DNA of 7,708 nt from Chloroflexota bacterium (GTDB lineage: Bacteria; Chloroflexota; Ktedonobacteria; Ktedonobacterales; Ktedonobacteraceae). How positions within the stretch are numbered: the first letter of the stretch is position 1; every line of letters begins with the position of its first letter. Positions 1 through 6,736 of this stretch are shown in pieces. The notes beneath the pieces were generated by a model. It made no database searches, was not told the origin of the DNA, and saw nothing but the letters and a program-made list of their open reading frames with translations. The stretch is from positions 1-7,708 of the forward strand of contig CADDZH010000160.1 of NCBI GenBank assembly GCA_902812455.1, in the 5' to 3' direction. The position numbers and the translations under genes are program-made.

Positions 1-31
1 ATACGCCAGAGGGAACGAAACTGGTTTAAGA

Positions 32-37
32 TACAAT
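32..37 (+). promoter_or_regulatory. Possible -10 element upstream of the acylase gene
   Basis: TACAAT lies 27 bases before the acylase ATG and differs from TATAAT at one position. No convincing -35 hexamer is found 16-18 bases upstream, so this is a weak call. The true promoter may lie left of the window. Confidence 0.25.
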
Positions 38-64
38 AGATAAAAACAGAAGAGGAGAGCGTCA

Positions 65-2545
65 ATGCTGTCCTGGTGGCAAAAAAGTTTAGCAGTAGCA
101 GCCGGACTGGTAGGGCTGGCAGGTGGAGTATACTACTTGCTCATGCGCCGTCCCCTACCGAGAAAGAGGGGGAATATAACCCTGGATGGGCTGCATGCCC
201 CCGTTGAAGTGATTACCGATTGCTTTGGCATACCCCACATCTATGCGCAAAATGAGGACGATCTCTTCTTTGCCCAGGGCTATATTCACGCGCAGGATCG
301 CTTCTGGCAAATGGAACTCAACCGGCGCGTTGGCTCCGGGCGCCTTTCTGAGGTCTTCGGCAAGTTTACGCTTGAAGCCGACCGCCTGAGCCGTCGTTTA
401 GGGATGCATCGCTCGGCAGCAATCGAGGCTTCACGCCTGCCTGAGCATAGTAAGCGTATTCTCGAAGCCTACGCGCGCGGCGTCAATACCTATATTGCAC
501 GCAACAAACGCAATCTTCCCCTAGAATTCAAGCTACTGCGCTTCAAACCAGGTCCCTGGCAGATTGCAGATAGCATTCTCTGGGCCAAAATGATGGGCTG
601 GAACCTGGGCGGCAACTGGGAAACCGAAATCATCCGCGCTCGCATCATCGAAAAGCTAGGGACAGAGCGCGCCGCCAAACTGGAGGCTGGATATGACCCC
701 ACACACCCGCTGATCATCCCATCTGGTGTTGCTTATCAGGGGGTCAATCTGGGGATGCTGGAGCAGTACGAGCAGCTCAAGGAGCTAAGCGGTTTTGGCC
801 TTCTTGGGGCGAGCAATAACTGGGTTGTCGATGGTACAATGACTACGACCGGCGCGCCCATCCTCTGTAACGACCCCCACCTGGCTCAGACGGCTCCATC
901 CATCTGGTACGAATGCCACCTGGTAGCAGACAACCTGAATGTCGTTGGAGCAAGTTTCCCCGGTACTCCAGGCATTGTAATCGGCCATAACCAGCATATT
1001 GCCTGGGGAGTTACGAACGCTATCTCTGACATCCAGGACCTCTACATCGAAAAATTCAACCCGCAGAATCCCAACCAGTATGAATATCAGGGACGATGGG
1101 AAGAAGCCCAGGTGATTCGCGAAGAGATCAAAGTACGGGGGCGCAAAAGCCCTGTTATCGAAGAGGTACGCATCACGCGACATGGCCCCATCATCACAAA
1201 TATCTCACCCTCTAGCGACAACAGGGTTGGACAAAATGGCAAGAAAGCTGAAATTACTGAATTACCTCTGGCGCTAACCTGGACCGGCCTGGAGCAGTGC
1301 CAGGTGATCACATCGGTCGAGAAGCTAAACCGGGCTACAGATTGGGAAGAGTTTCGCGCTGCCCTGCGGTATTGGGATGTGCCTCCTCAAAATGTGGTCT
1401 ATGCTGACGTTGAGGGCAACATTGGCTATGTCATGGCGGGCGCGATCCCGGTGCGCTCACAGGGGCAGCACCTGTTGCCCCTGCCAGGCTGGACAGGTGA
1501 ATATGAATGGACAGGATATATTCCCTTCGATGAACTCCCACAAGCCTACAACCCGCAGCAGCACTTCATCGTCACGGCCAATAACCGTGTCATCGATGAC
1601 AGCTATCCCTACTACATAACCAATGAATGGCTCAACGGCTACCGCGCGCAGCGTATTCGCGACCTGCTTACCAGCAAGGATAGGCTCTCTCCGGCAGATA
1701 TGGCCACGATCCAGGCAGACCAGTATGCCCTTCCTGCTCTTGAGATCGTCCCGCATATGCTTCGTATCCAGCCCCAAAGCCCGCTAGAAAAAGCTGCCCT
1801 CGATATCCTGCGCACCTGGGACTATATGCTGGCCCCTGATAGTGTAGGAGCCACTGTCTACGAAATGTTCTTGCTGAAGCTCCAGCTCATCATCTTCGGC
1901 ACCGTTTTCGGCGGCGATGATACGCTCCTGTATCACTACCTCGGAAGAAGTATTCTCACCCTGCTCGCCATGATTAACGGCTACACCAGTCGCAGCAGGC
2001 CATTGCTGATACGCCTGATGAATGAGCATGACGATAGCTGGTTCGCAGATTCCGCCATTCCCAATGGGCCTACATCCTGGGATGCTGCCACCGGCAGGGC
2101 TTTCACCGCTGCCACCGAGGAACTACGCGAGCAGCTTGGCAGCGATATCTCGCGCTGGCAGTACGGCAAGCTGCATACTATCACCTATAACCATCCGTTG
2201 GGCATGGTCAAGCCACTTAATAAGATAGTCAACCGGGGCCCGTATCCATACGGTGGCGATATCGATACCGTCAATATGGGAGCTTCTTTGCCAGGCAGTC
2301 TAGATGCCGTGATTACCGTGCCTTCGTACCGCCAGATCGTGAATCTGGCCGATATGAAACATTCGCGCTCCGGCCATGCTCCCGGGCAATCTGGTCACCC
2401 TGCCAGCAAACACTACGCAGACCTGATCAAATCCTGGCTGCACGTCAAACATCACCCTATGCTCTTTGAGCGTAGCGAGGTCGAAGCTCACGCCGAGGCA
2501 ACACTCTGGCTATCACCCAGGAGCGACTCGAGCAGCAAAATATGA
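65..2545 (+). CDS. Penicillin acylase family (peptidase S45) Ntn-hydrolase, membrane-anchored
   Basis: An 826-residue homologue of penicillin G/V acylases and acyl-homoserine-lactone acylases, which hydrolyse amide bonds between an acyl chain and an amine outside the cytoplasm. The N-terminus has one hydrophobic span (about residues 8-26) followed by a basic stretch, so it is probably membrane-anchored or exported. The precursor should be self-cleaved before Ser250 in the motif ASNNWVV; this serine would become the N-terminal nucleophile of the beta chain. Other family signatures are NDPHL (269-273), the GxPGxxIGHNxxIAWG block soon after it, RHGP around His373, QNVVYAD with Asn443 as the likely oxyanion residue, and the C-terminal GQSGHP (774-779). 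Length is normal for a full precursor and no frameshift is seen. The ATG is preceded by GGAG at 54-57 with 7-base spacing. The substrate cannot be told from sequence; quorum-signal or antibiotic acylase activity is possible but unproven. Confidence 0.93.
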   Translation: MLSWWQKSLAVAAGLVGLAGGVYYLLMRRPLPRKRGNITLDGLHAPVEVITDCFGIPHIYAQNEDDLFFAQGYIHAQDRFWQMELNRRVGSGRLSEVFGKFTLEADRLSRRLGMHRSAAIEASRLPEHSKRILEAYARGVNTYIARNKRNLPLEFKLLRFKPGPWQIADSILWAKMMGWNLGGNWETEIIRARIIEKLGTERAAKLEAGYDPTHPLIIPSGVAYQGVNLGMLEQYEQLKELSGFGLLGASNNWVVDGTMTTTGAPILCNDPHLAQTAPSIWYECHLVADNLNVVGASFPGTPGIVIGHNQHIAWGVTNAISDIQDLYIEKFNPQNPNQYEYQGRWEEAQVIREEIKVRGRKSPVIEEVRITRHGPIITNISPSSDNRVGQNGKKAEITELPLALTWTGLEQCQVITSVEKLNRATDWEEFRAALRYWDVPPQNVVYADVEGNIGYVMAGAIPVRSQGQHLLPLPGWTGEYEWTGYIPFDELPQAYNPQQHFIVTANNRVIDDSYPYYITNEWLNGYRAQRIRDLLTSKDRLSPADMATIQADQYALPALEIVPHMLRIQPQSPLEKAALDILRTWDYMLAPDSVGATVYEMFLLKLQLIIFGTVFGGDDTLLYHYLGRSILTLLAMINGYTSRSRPLLIRLMNEHDDSWFADSAIPNGPTSWDAATGRAFTAATEELREQLGSDISRWQYGKLHTITYNHPLGMVKPLNKIVNRGPYPYGGDIDTVNMGASLPGSLDAVITVPSYRQIVNLADMKHSRSGHAPGQSGHPASKHYADLIKSWLHVKHHPMLFERSEVEAHAEATLWLSPRSDSSSKI

Positions 2546-2576
2546 GGAGAACCCTGGCCCCCACAGGGAGGCCAAC

Positions 2577-2594
2577 GTGCCAATGAATTGGCGC
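2577..2594. repeat. Short inverted repeat between acylase and Rieske fusion
   Basis: GCCAAT (2579-2584) and ATTGGC (2587-2592) form a perfect 6-base inverted repeat, extended by a G-T and a G-C pair to about 8 pairs. It lies 31 bases after the acylase stop. The only T-run nearby (2623-2628) is about 30 bases downstream, so it is not a textbook intrinsic terminator. It could be a weak terminator, an operator or a chance repeat. Confidence 0.3.
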
Positions 2595-2652
2595 TCTACT
2601 ACATCTTACAAATTCTTTACAGTTTTTTGAAGCTTTCTCAATGACGATGAGC

Positions 2653-2658
2653 TATAGT
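2653..2658 (+). promoter_or_regulatory. -10 element (TATAGT) placed for a leaderless transcript
   Basis: TATAGT matches the TATAAT consensus at 5 of 6 positions. It ends 7 bases before the ATG at 2666, so transcription would begin at or next to the start codon. No Shine-Dalgarno sequence precedes the ATG, which fits leaderless translation. The nearest -35-like hexamer, TTGAAG (2627-2632), has a 20-base spacer, longer than ideal. Confidence 0.45.
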
Positions 2659-2665
2659 ACACCTT

Positions 2666-3919
2666 ATGAATACACCACCTAACCGGCCTGGTCCATCCAG
2701 GCAAGCTCATACAACCGGCCAGGTGCGCCAGCCGCATCCAACCAGCCAGCTCAGCCAACCTGAGCAGCCAAAAACAAGTCGTATGGCATCATGGGTTCTC
2801 CTGCCGATGCGCCTTTTCCTGGGCGTCACCTTTATCTATGCCGGCATCCAGAAACTAACCGATCCGCAGTACTTCAATCCCTCTGCTCGTGGCTATATCG
2901 GAAAACAAATTGCGGCATTCGCGGCAGGTTCCCCGCTCCACAACTTTCTTCTCCAGGTAGCGGTACCCCATGCCCCGCTTTTCGGCGCCCTGGTTGCATA
3001 TGGTGAACTGGCAATTGGCCTGGGCATCTTATGCGGGCTGCTCTTCCGCCCAGCCGCCTTTTTTGGCATGTTGATCAATCTGATATTTTTCCTTTCGGCT
3101 ACCTGGCGAGTCTATCCATACTTTTATGGGTCCGATATTGTCTTTATCTTCTGCTGGATTACACTCCTTATTGCCGGCCCTACACGCACAGGCTTACCTT
3201 CTCTGGATGCCTGGCTTGTTCAACACGTTCTTTCTGCCAGGCAACGCCTGCAATTCGCCCCTGCTCTCTCTTTTTTCCTGGGCATTGAGAAACCGCCCGA
3301 ACTTACCCCTGCCCAAACACAGCAACAGCCAGGCCAGGGGAAGCAAGCCACTGCAGGGAAACGCCCAGCACAACAGAGCAGGTACATGCAGCAACAGCGA
3401 GCAAAAGAGAGCCGGCGCAGCTTCCTCTGGGGTGCTCTGGCCGGTGGTATAGGCGTATTGGGCCTGGTATGGCTCTGGGATACGCTCCACATCTTCCCTG
3501 CCAGCACTACCAGCACGACTGTCGGAACCGCAAGTCCCAGCACTGGATCAACGCCTTCAACAAACACAAGCACTGCCACAAGTACAGCTAGCAGCTCCGG
3601 GCAAGGCACAGTCATTGCTCATGTCAATGCGGTGCAAGACAACAACTCGGTCAGCTTTACTATCCCTTCTAATGGCGATCCCGGCATATTAGTTCGCCTC
3701 AGCAACGGGCAGTTTGTTGCCTACGATGCCGTCTGTACTCACGCCGGATGCCCCGTCAGCTATGATCCCAGCACCCAGCTTCTCGAGTGTCCCTGTCACG
3801 GAGCTGCATTTGATCCGGCCAAAGGAGCGGCCGTCGTTCAAGGCCCTGCTACCATACCGCTAACCAACGTACCCATTCAGGTCAATAATTCAACAGGAAC
3901 AATCACACTAAGCCAATAA
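2666..3919 (+). CDS. DoxD/DoxX membrane domain fused to a Tat-targeted Rieske [2Fe-2S] domain
   Basis: A 417-residue redox membrane protein. Residues 1-40 are Pro/Gln-rich and look disordered. Residues 42-171 carry four hydrophobic spans (about 42-62, 104-126, 129-147, 155-171) and resemble DoxX/DoxD, the small subunit of thiosulfate:quinone oxidoreductase, including the typical start LFLGVTFIYAGIQKL. A Gln-rich cytoplasmic linker leads to a twin-arginine motif SRRSFL (249-254) and a fifth span (about 255-272). Then come a Ser/Thr-rich linker (279-315) and a Rieske domain with CTHAGC (357-362) and CPCHG (375-379). Cluster ligands should be Cys357, His359, Cys375 and His378, with a Cys362-Cys377 disulfide. 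An even number of DoxX spans followed by a Tat helix puts the Rieske domain outside the cell. Box II reads CPCHGAAFD, without the Ser and Tyr that raise potential in bc1-type proteins. Partner and electron donor are unknown; quinol oxidation or sulfur redox is inference. An internal ATG (Met40) lacks a ribosome site. The ligase gene starts 39 bases downstream. Confidence 0.9.
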   Translation: MNTPPNRPGPSRQAHTTGQVRQPHPTSQLSQPEQPKTSRMASWVLLPMRLFLGVTFIYAGIQKLTDPQYFNPSARGYIGKQIAAFAAGSPLHNFLLQVAVPHAPLFGALVAYGELAIGLGILCGLLFRPAAFFGMLINLIFFLSATWRVYPYFYGSDIVFIFCWITLLIAGPTRTGLPSLDAWLVQHVLSARQRLQFAPALSFFLGIEKPPELTPAQTQQQPGQGKQATAGKRPAQQSRYMQQQRAKESRRSFLWGALAGGIGVLGLVWLWDTLHIFPASTTSTTVGTASPSTGSTPSTNTSTATSTASSSGQGTVIAHVNAVQDNNSVSFTIPSNGDPGILVRLSNGQFVAYDAVCTHAGCPVSYDPSTQLLECPCHGAAFDPAKGAAVVQGPATIPLTNVPIQVNNSTGTITLSQ

Positions 3920-3943
3920 CCCCCATAGACGGCTAGGAGAGAA

Positions 3944-3950
3944 AAGGAGG
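3944..3950 (+). promoter_or_regulatory. Strong ribosome binding site fixing the GTG start of the ligase
   Basis: AAGGAGG sits 8 bases before the GTG at 3959. This near-perfect Shine-Dalgarno sequence supports the non-ATG start and contrasts with the absence of one before the upstream Rieske fusion. Confidence 0.8.
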
Positions 3951-3958
3951 ATTACCCC

Positions 3959-5707
3959 GTGGAATTTGCCAGCCTTGCGCACACGTTTGAGGAACTGGAG
4001 CGCACCAGCTCGCGGCTGGCTCTGGTCGGGCTGCTAACGGAGCTGTTTCGCTCGATCGAGCGCCCAGAGGAAATCGAGCAGGTCTGCTACCTCGTCCAGG
4101 GAAGAGTGGCGCCTTTCTTTGTCGCGCTGGAGATGGGGATGGCGGAGAAAACCGTGGCCAGGGCCATTGCCAGCGCCTCTCATACCAGTCTGGAGCAGGT
4201 GCTCGCGCTCTATAACAGGCTGGGAGACATGGGGTTGGTGGCAGAGCAGGTAGGGCAGAAAGCAGGGGAAGTATCAGATACGCTGAGCGTCAACGACGCG
4301 TTTCTTAGCTTGAAAACCATCGCGCAGACCACAGGCAAAGGCGCGGTCGAAACGAAGATTGCGCGGCTTTCCGATTTGCTCACTCATGTTGACGGGCTAT
4401 CTGCCAGATATCTAGTGCGCATCCTATTGGGCAACTTGCGGCTGGGCATCGGCGACGCGACGGTGCTCGACGCGTTGGCCAAGGCCAGGTGGAATGACCC
4501 GAAGAAGCGCAAGCTGCTCGAGGCTGCCTACAATAAGACCTCGGACCTGGGACTTATTGCCAGGACACTATGGGAACATCCTGGGGAGGACGAGGCCGAG
4601 CGCGCGGTGGCAGCGCTCTCCGTCCAGGTCGGCAAGCCGATCCGCTCGCAGCTTGCCGAACGGCTTCCCGACGCCGAGACGATCATTGCCAAGATGGGAA
4701 CGGTGGTGGCGCAGTACAAATACGACGGGTTGCGCACGCAGATTCACAAAGATGGCCAGCAGGTGACCATCTTCTCGCGCAATCTAGAAGACATGTCGCA
4801 CATGTTCCCCGAACTTATTGAGGGAACACGCAAGCAGGTACGAGCGGAGCGCGCCATCCTGGACGGGGAGGCCCTGGCCTATAACGTTGCCTCGGAGGAA
4901 TTCCTGCCCTTTCAGGAAACGACCCGCAGGCGGCGCAAGCACCAGATCGAGGCGATGGCCGAGCAACTACCTATCCGCGCCTTCATCTTTGACATCCTCT
5001 ACAAAGACGGCACATCGCTGCTGGATACCCCGCTGGCCGAACGCCTGAAGATTCTCGAAGAAACTCTTCAGCCTGATGAGACTTTCATGCTCACCGCGAG
5101 CCATGTTGTGAAGGATGCTCACACGCTCACGCTCCTGTTTGATGAAGCCATCAGTAAAGGACTGGAGGGCCTGGTGGTGAAAAAGCCGGAAAGCCATTAT
5201 GAAGCGGGCGCGAGGAATTTCAACTGGGTGAAACTCAAGCGGCACTCAGCCGGGGCCCTGGGTGACACCATCGACTGTGTCCTGCTGGGCTACATCTTTG
5301 GCCGGGGCAAGCGCGCGGCGCTCGGGGCGGGCGCGCTGCTGGTAGGAGTGTATGATCCCAGGCGGGATCAGTTCGTCACGGTAACCAAAATCGGCACAGG
5401 GTTAAGCGATGACCAATGGCGCAGTATCCGGGAGCGCACCAGAGGACTGGAAGTGGATCACAAGCCGGCCCGCGTCTACTCGTTCATTGAGCCGAGCGTG
5501 TGGGTCGAGCCGCAGATCGTCGTCGAAGTGCTGGCGGACGAGATCACGCGCTCGCCGATCCATACAGCAGGAAAAGTTGGCGACCAGCCAGGCTATGCCC
5601 TGCGCTTTCCCAGGCTGGTCTCCTTCCGGGAGGCGGACAAGAAGCCAGAGGATGCGACGACAGTGCAGGAACTCATCGAAATGTACAACAATCAAGGCAA
5701 GCGATGA
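3959..5707 (+). CDS. ATP-dependent DNA ligase, archaeal/Lig1 type
   Basis: A 582-residue enzyme that seals nicks in duplex DNA using ATP. The N-terminal helical DNA-binding domain (about 1-200) resembles that of archaeal ligases, with blocks such as TTGKGAVETKIARLSDLL and a later GNLRLGIGDATVLDAL. The nucleotidyltransferase core follows, with motif I KYDGLR (adenylated lysine Lys254), motif Ia SRN (273-275), motif III LDGE (301-304), motif IIIa FIFD (342-345), motif IV EGLVVKK (403-409) and motif V WVKLKR (423-428). The remaining 150 residues are the OB-fold domain. All catalytic motifs are intact and the length is normal for the family. This type is distinct from the NAD-dependent LigA that is essential in bacteria, and is probably an additional repair or recombination ligase; no Ku or LigD polymerase domain is visible nearby. 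Two sampled 60-base stretches in the gene are about 55% and 68% G+C, against 45% in one sampled acylase stretch. Start is GTG, backed by a strong ribosome site. It could be cotranscribed with the Rieske fusion. Confidence 0.95.
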   Translation: MEFASLAHTFEELERTSSRLALVGLLTELFRSIERPEEIEQVCYLVQGRVAPFFVALEMGMAEKTVARAIASASHTSLEQVLALYNRLGDMGLVAEQVGQKAGEVSDTLSVNDAFLSLKTIAQTTGKGAVETKIARLSDLLTHVDGLSARYLVRILLGNLRLGIGDATVLDALAKARWNDPKKRKLLEAAYNKTSDLGLIARTLWEHPGEDEAERAVAALSVQVGKPIRSQLAERLPDAETIIAKMGTVVAQYKYDGLRTQIHKDGQQVTIFSRNLEDMSHMFPELIEGTRKQVRAERAILDGEALAYNVASEEFLPFQETTRRRRKHQIEAMAEQLPIRAFIFDILYKDGTSLLDTPLAERLKILEETLQPDETFMLTASHVVKDAHTLTLLFDEAISKGLEGLVVKKPESHYEAGARNFNWVKLKRHSAGALGDTIDCVLLGYIFGRGKRAALGAGALLVGVYDPRRDQFVTVTKIGTGLSDDQWRSIRERTRGLEVDHKPARVYSFIEPSVWVEPQIVVEVLADEITRSPIHTAGKVGDQPGYALRFPRLVSFREADKKPEDATTVQELIEMYNNQGKR

Positions 5708-5716
5708 ATAACTCGT

Positions 5717-6403
5717 TTACTCTGGCTGTGGTAGCCACTGCTTCATCCCGTCCGCCAGCCCAATTTCCTCATCCTTCAGATCGACTTGCGTGTTTGAGTC
5801 CAGGGTCTCGTAATACAGCCGCTCGTGCCCGCTAGCATCTATGATGAACGTTGCTGGATCGTGCACCACTGAACCATTTGAGCTAACCTGGTCGTACACC
5901 TGGTAGGCGCGGTACACGGCTTCGAGTTGTTTGGGCGTGCCTGTGAGAAATAGCCACTGGTGCAACATCCCGTGCTGGATAGACCAGGCCTGCACCGTCG
6001 CTATGCTTGTCGCGGTAGGATTGGCATTGATAGCCACCAGCACTACCCGGCTGGCTGCCGAGGGACTGAGCTGCGCTTTAGCATTATACATAACCTCAGC
6101 AGTCAACGGGCACAGGCTCGTACATCGCGAGTCAATGAAGGCCAGGACAACCTCGTGCCCGCGCAAGGAAGAAAGAGTAACTGTTTGACCGAACTGGTCG
6201 ACGAGCTTGAAGTCTGGCGCGAGATTGCCTGGCATGGGAAAGCCGGCAATAGGCAGATCAGCCGATTGCGCAGTTGTTTGACTTTGACTATGCTGTATGG
6301 TAAGTAGCCTGATTCCCAGGACAGCCCCAACCATGATCACAAGTGCCAGCGTAGCAATAAATACAGCCCGGACTATTTTCAGCATACTATCTGGATGTTG
6401 CAT
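5717..6403 (-). CDS. SCO1/SenC/PrrC family copper-binding thioredoxin-fold protein
   Basis: A 228-residue membrane-anchored protein. In this family the protein binds copper at two cysteines and a histidine, and helps metallate the CuA site of cytochrome c oxidase or acts as a thiol-disulfide reductase. One N-terminal span (about 11-33) would anchor it with the thioredoxin-like domain outside. The key residues are all present: CTSLC (Cys94, Cys98) followed by Pro, and His181 in VVHDPATFIID. The family start APDFKLVDQFGQTVTLSSLRG (about 62-82) is clear. The ATG is preceded by AAGGA with 7-base spacing. The gene converges on the DNA ligase with only 9 bases between stop codons. It is divergent from the TlpA-like gene to its right, which fits a shared role in maturation of extracytoplasmic metalloproteins. 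No cytochrome oxidase subunits are visible in the window. Confidence 0.93.
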   Translation of the reverse strand: MQHPDSMLKIVRAVFIATLALVIMVGAVLGIRLLTIQHSQSQTTAQSADLPIAGFPMPGNLAPDFKLVDQFGQTVTLSSLRGHEVVLAFIDSRCTSLCPLTAEVMYNAKAQLSPSAASRVVLVAINANPTATSIATVQAWSIQHGMLHQWLFLTGTPKQLEAVYRAYQVYDQVSSNGSVVHDPATFIIDASGHERLYYETLDSNTQVDLKDEEIGLADGMKQWLPQPE

Positions 6404-6459
6404 GATTAGTTCCTTTCTCCAGATATGTATTGGATAACCTGCGTACTCTCTGTTTTATC

Positions 6460-6481
6460 GAGCATCTACCTCTCTATGCTC
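6460..6481. repeat. Inverted repeat GAGCAT-N10-ATGCTC in the SCO leader
   Basis: GAGCAT (6460-6465) and ATGCTC (6476-6481) are perfect inverted copies separated by 10 bases. The repeat starts almost exactly at the transcription start predicted from the - strand promoter at 6489-6517. That position would suit an operator or a short 5' hairpin in the mRNA. Six-base arms can arise by chance. Confidence 0.35.
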
Positions 6482-6488
6482 TGATCTT

Positions 6489-6517
6489 ATCATAATACCG
6501 CTGTCATCCAACTGCAA
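6489..6517 (-). promoter_or_regulatory. Candidate promoter of the SCO gene
   Basis: Reading the - strand, TTGCAG (6517-6512) and TATGAT (6494-6489) are separated by exactly 17 bases. The -10 matches consensus at 5 of 6 positions; the -35 only at 3 of 6. Transcription would start near 6482, giving a leader of about 80 bases before the SCO ATG. Confidence 0.4.
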
Positions 6518-6559
6518 GGCAAACCACTTATAGAAGAGGACGCCGAGAGCGATCAAGAA

Positions 6560-6694
6560 ATGCCCACCAGCCTTCTTCTCATCGTCATACTGGCAGGAGT
6601 TCTCCTGCTCGCTACCCTCTGGCTCTCCTGGAGATTCTACCAGAAGCAGCTTGCGGGGCTGCATTCTCCCCGCAAACCCCGCAAGCCCCTCTAG
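6560..6694 (+). CDS. Candidate 44-residue single-span membrane protein
   Basis: An ATG at 6560 opens a 44-residue reading frame ending in TAG at 6694. It reads as a short N-terminus, a strongly hydrophobic helix (about residues 4-25, rich in Leu, Ile and Val, ending at Trp and Tyr), then a basic tail containing the repeated unit PRK. This is the layout of a small single-pass membrane protein with a cytoplasmic basic end. The ribosome site is weak (GAGAG at 6545-6549, 10 bases before the ATG). The frame is open back to 6485 without another good start. It lies between SCO and TlpA genes, where small accessory membrane proteins of cytochrome assembly would be plausible, but I recognise no family. 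The 3' end overlaps strong inverted repeats, so part of the apparent coding may be structural. An 80-residue frame also exists on the opposite strand. Confidence 0.4.
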   Translation: MPTSLLLIVILAGVLLLATLWLSWRFYQKQLAGLHSPRKPRKPL

Positions 6695-6703
6695 CATCTT
6701 TTT
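6649..6703. terminator. Nested inverted repeats with T-run, possible terminator or attenuator
   Basis: GCTTGCGGGG (6649-6658) can pair perfectly over 10 bases with CCCCGCAAGC (6677-6686), or over 8 bases with the nearer CCCCGCAA (6668-6675). The two right-hand arms are a direct repeat. A third partial copy, CGCAAGC, lies at 6704-6710. Five T residues (6699-6703) follow the distal arm after 12 bases, farther than in a standard intrinsic terminator. The structure spans the end of the 44-residue frame and precedes the tlpA promoters, so it may end transcription coming from the left. Confidence 0.4.
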
Positions 6704-6731
6704 CGCAAGCAGGTATCGACCCTGGTATAAT
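6702..6731 (+). promoter_or_regulatory. Upstream tlpA promoter (extended -10)
   Basis: TATAAT at 6726-6731 is a perfect -10 hexamer preceded by TGG, giving the extended TGnTATAAT form that tolerates a weak -35. A 4-of-6 match, TTCGCA (6702-6707), lies 18 bases upstream. Transcription would start near 6738 and read toward the TlpA-like gene. Confidence 0.55.
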
Positions 6732-6736
6732 TGGCC

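Noticed and set aside
3194..3615. Long antisense frames over the Rieske fusion linker
   Set aside because: They arise from the Gln- and Ser/Thr-rich low-complexity coding of the real gene; no ribosome site or family motif is present.
3471..3615. Ser/Thr-rich repeats in the fusion as a transposon or recombination scar
   Set aside because: The sequence is simply a low-complexity extracytoplasmic linker before the Rieske domain, common in exported proteins; no flanking repeats are seen.
5723..5737. TGGCT-N5-AGCCA inverted repeat at the ligase/SCO junction as a terminator
   Set aside because: The stem is only 5 bases, lies within the SCO coding end and has no following T-run.
5402..5835. Frames on both strands overlapping the ligase end and SCO start
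   Set aside because: They are shadows of two well-supported convergent genes and are Arg/Ser-rich as expected for GC-rich off-frame reading.
6455..6697. 80-residue frame on the - strand upstream of the SCO gene
   Set aside because: It has no ribosome site before its ATG, it runs across the predicted SCO promoter and the inverted repeats, and I recognise no family in it. The + strand 44-residue frame over the same bases gives a cleaner membrane-protein pattern. I cannot fully exclude it.
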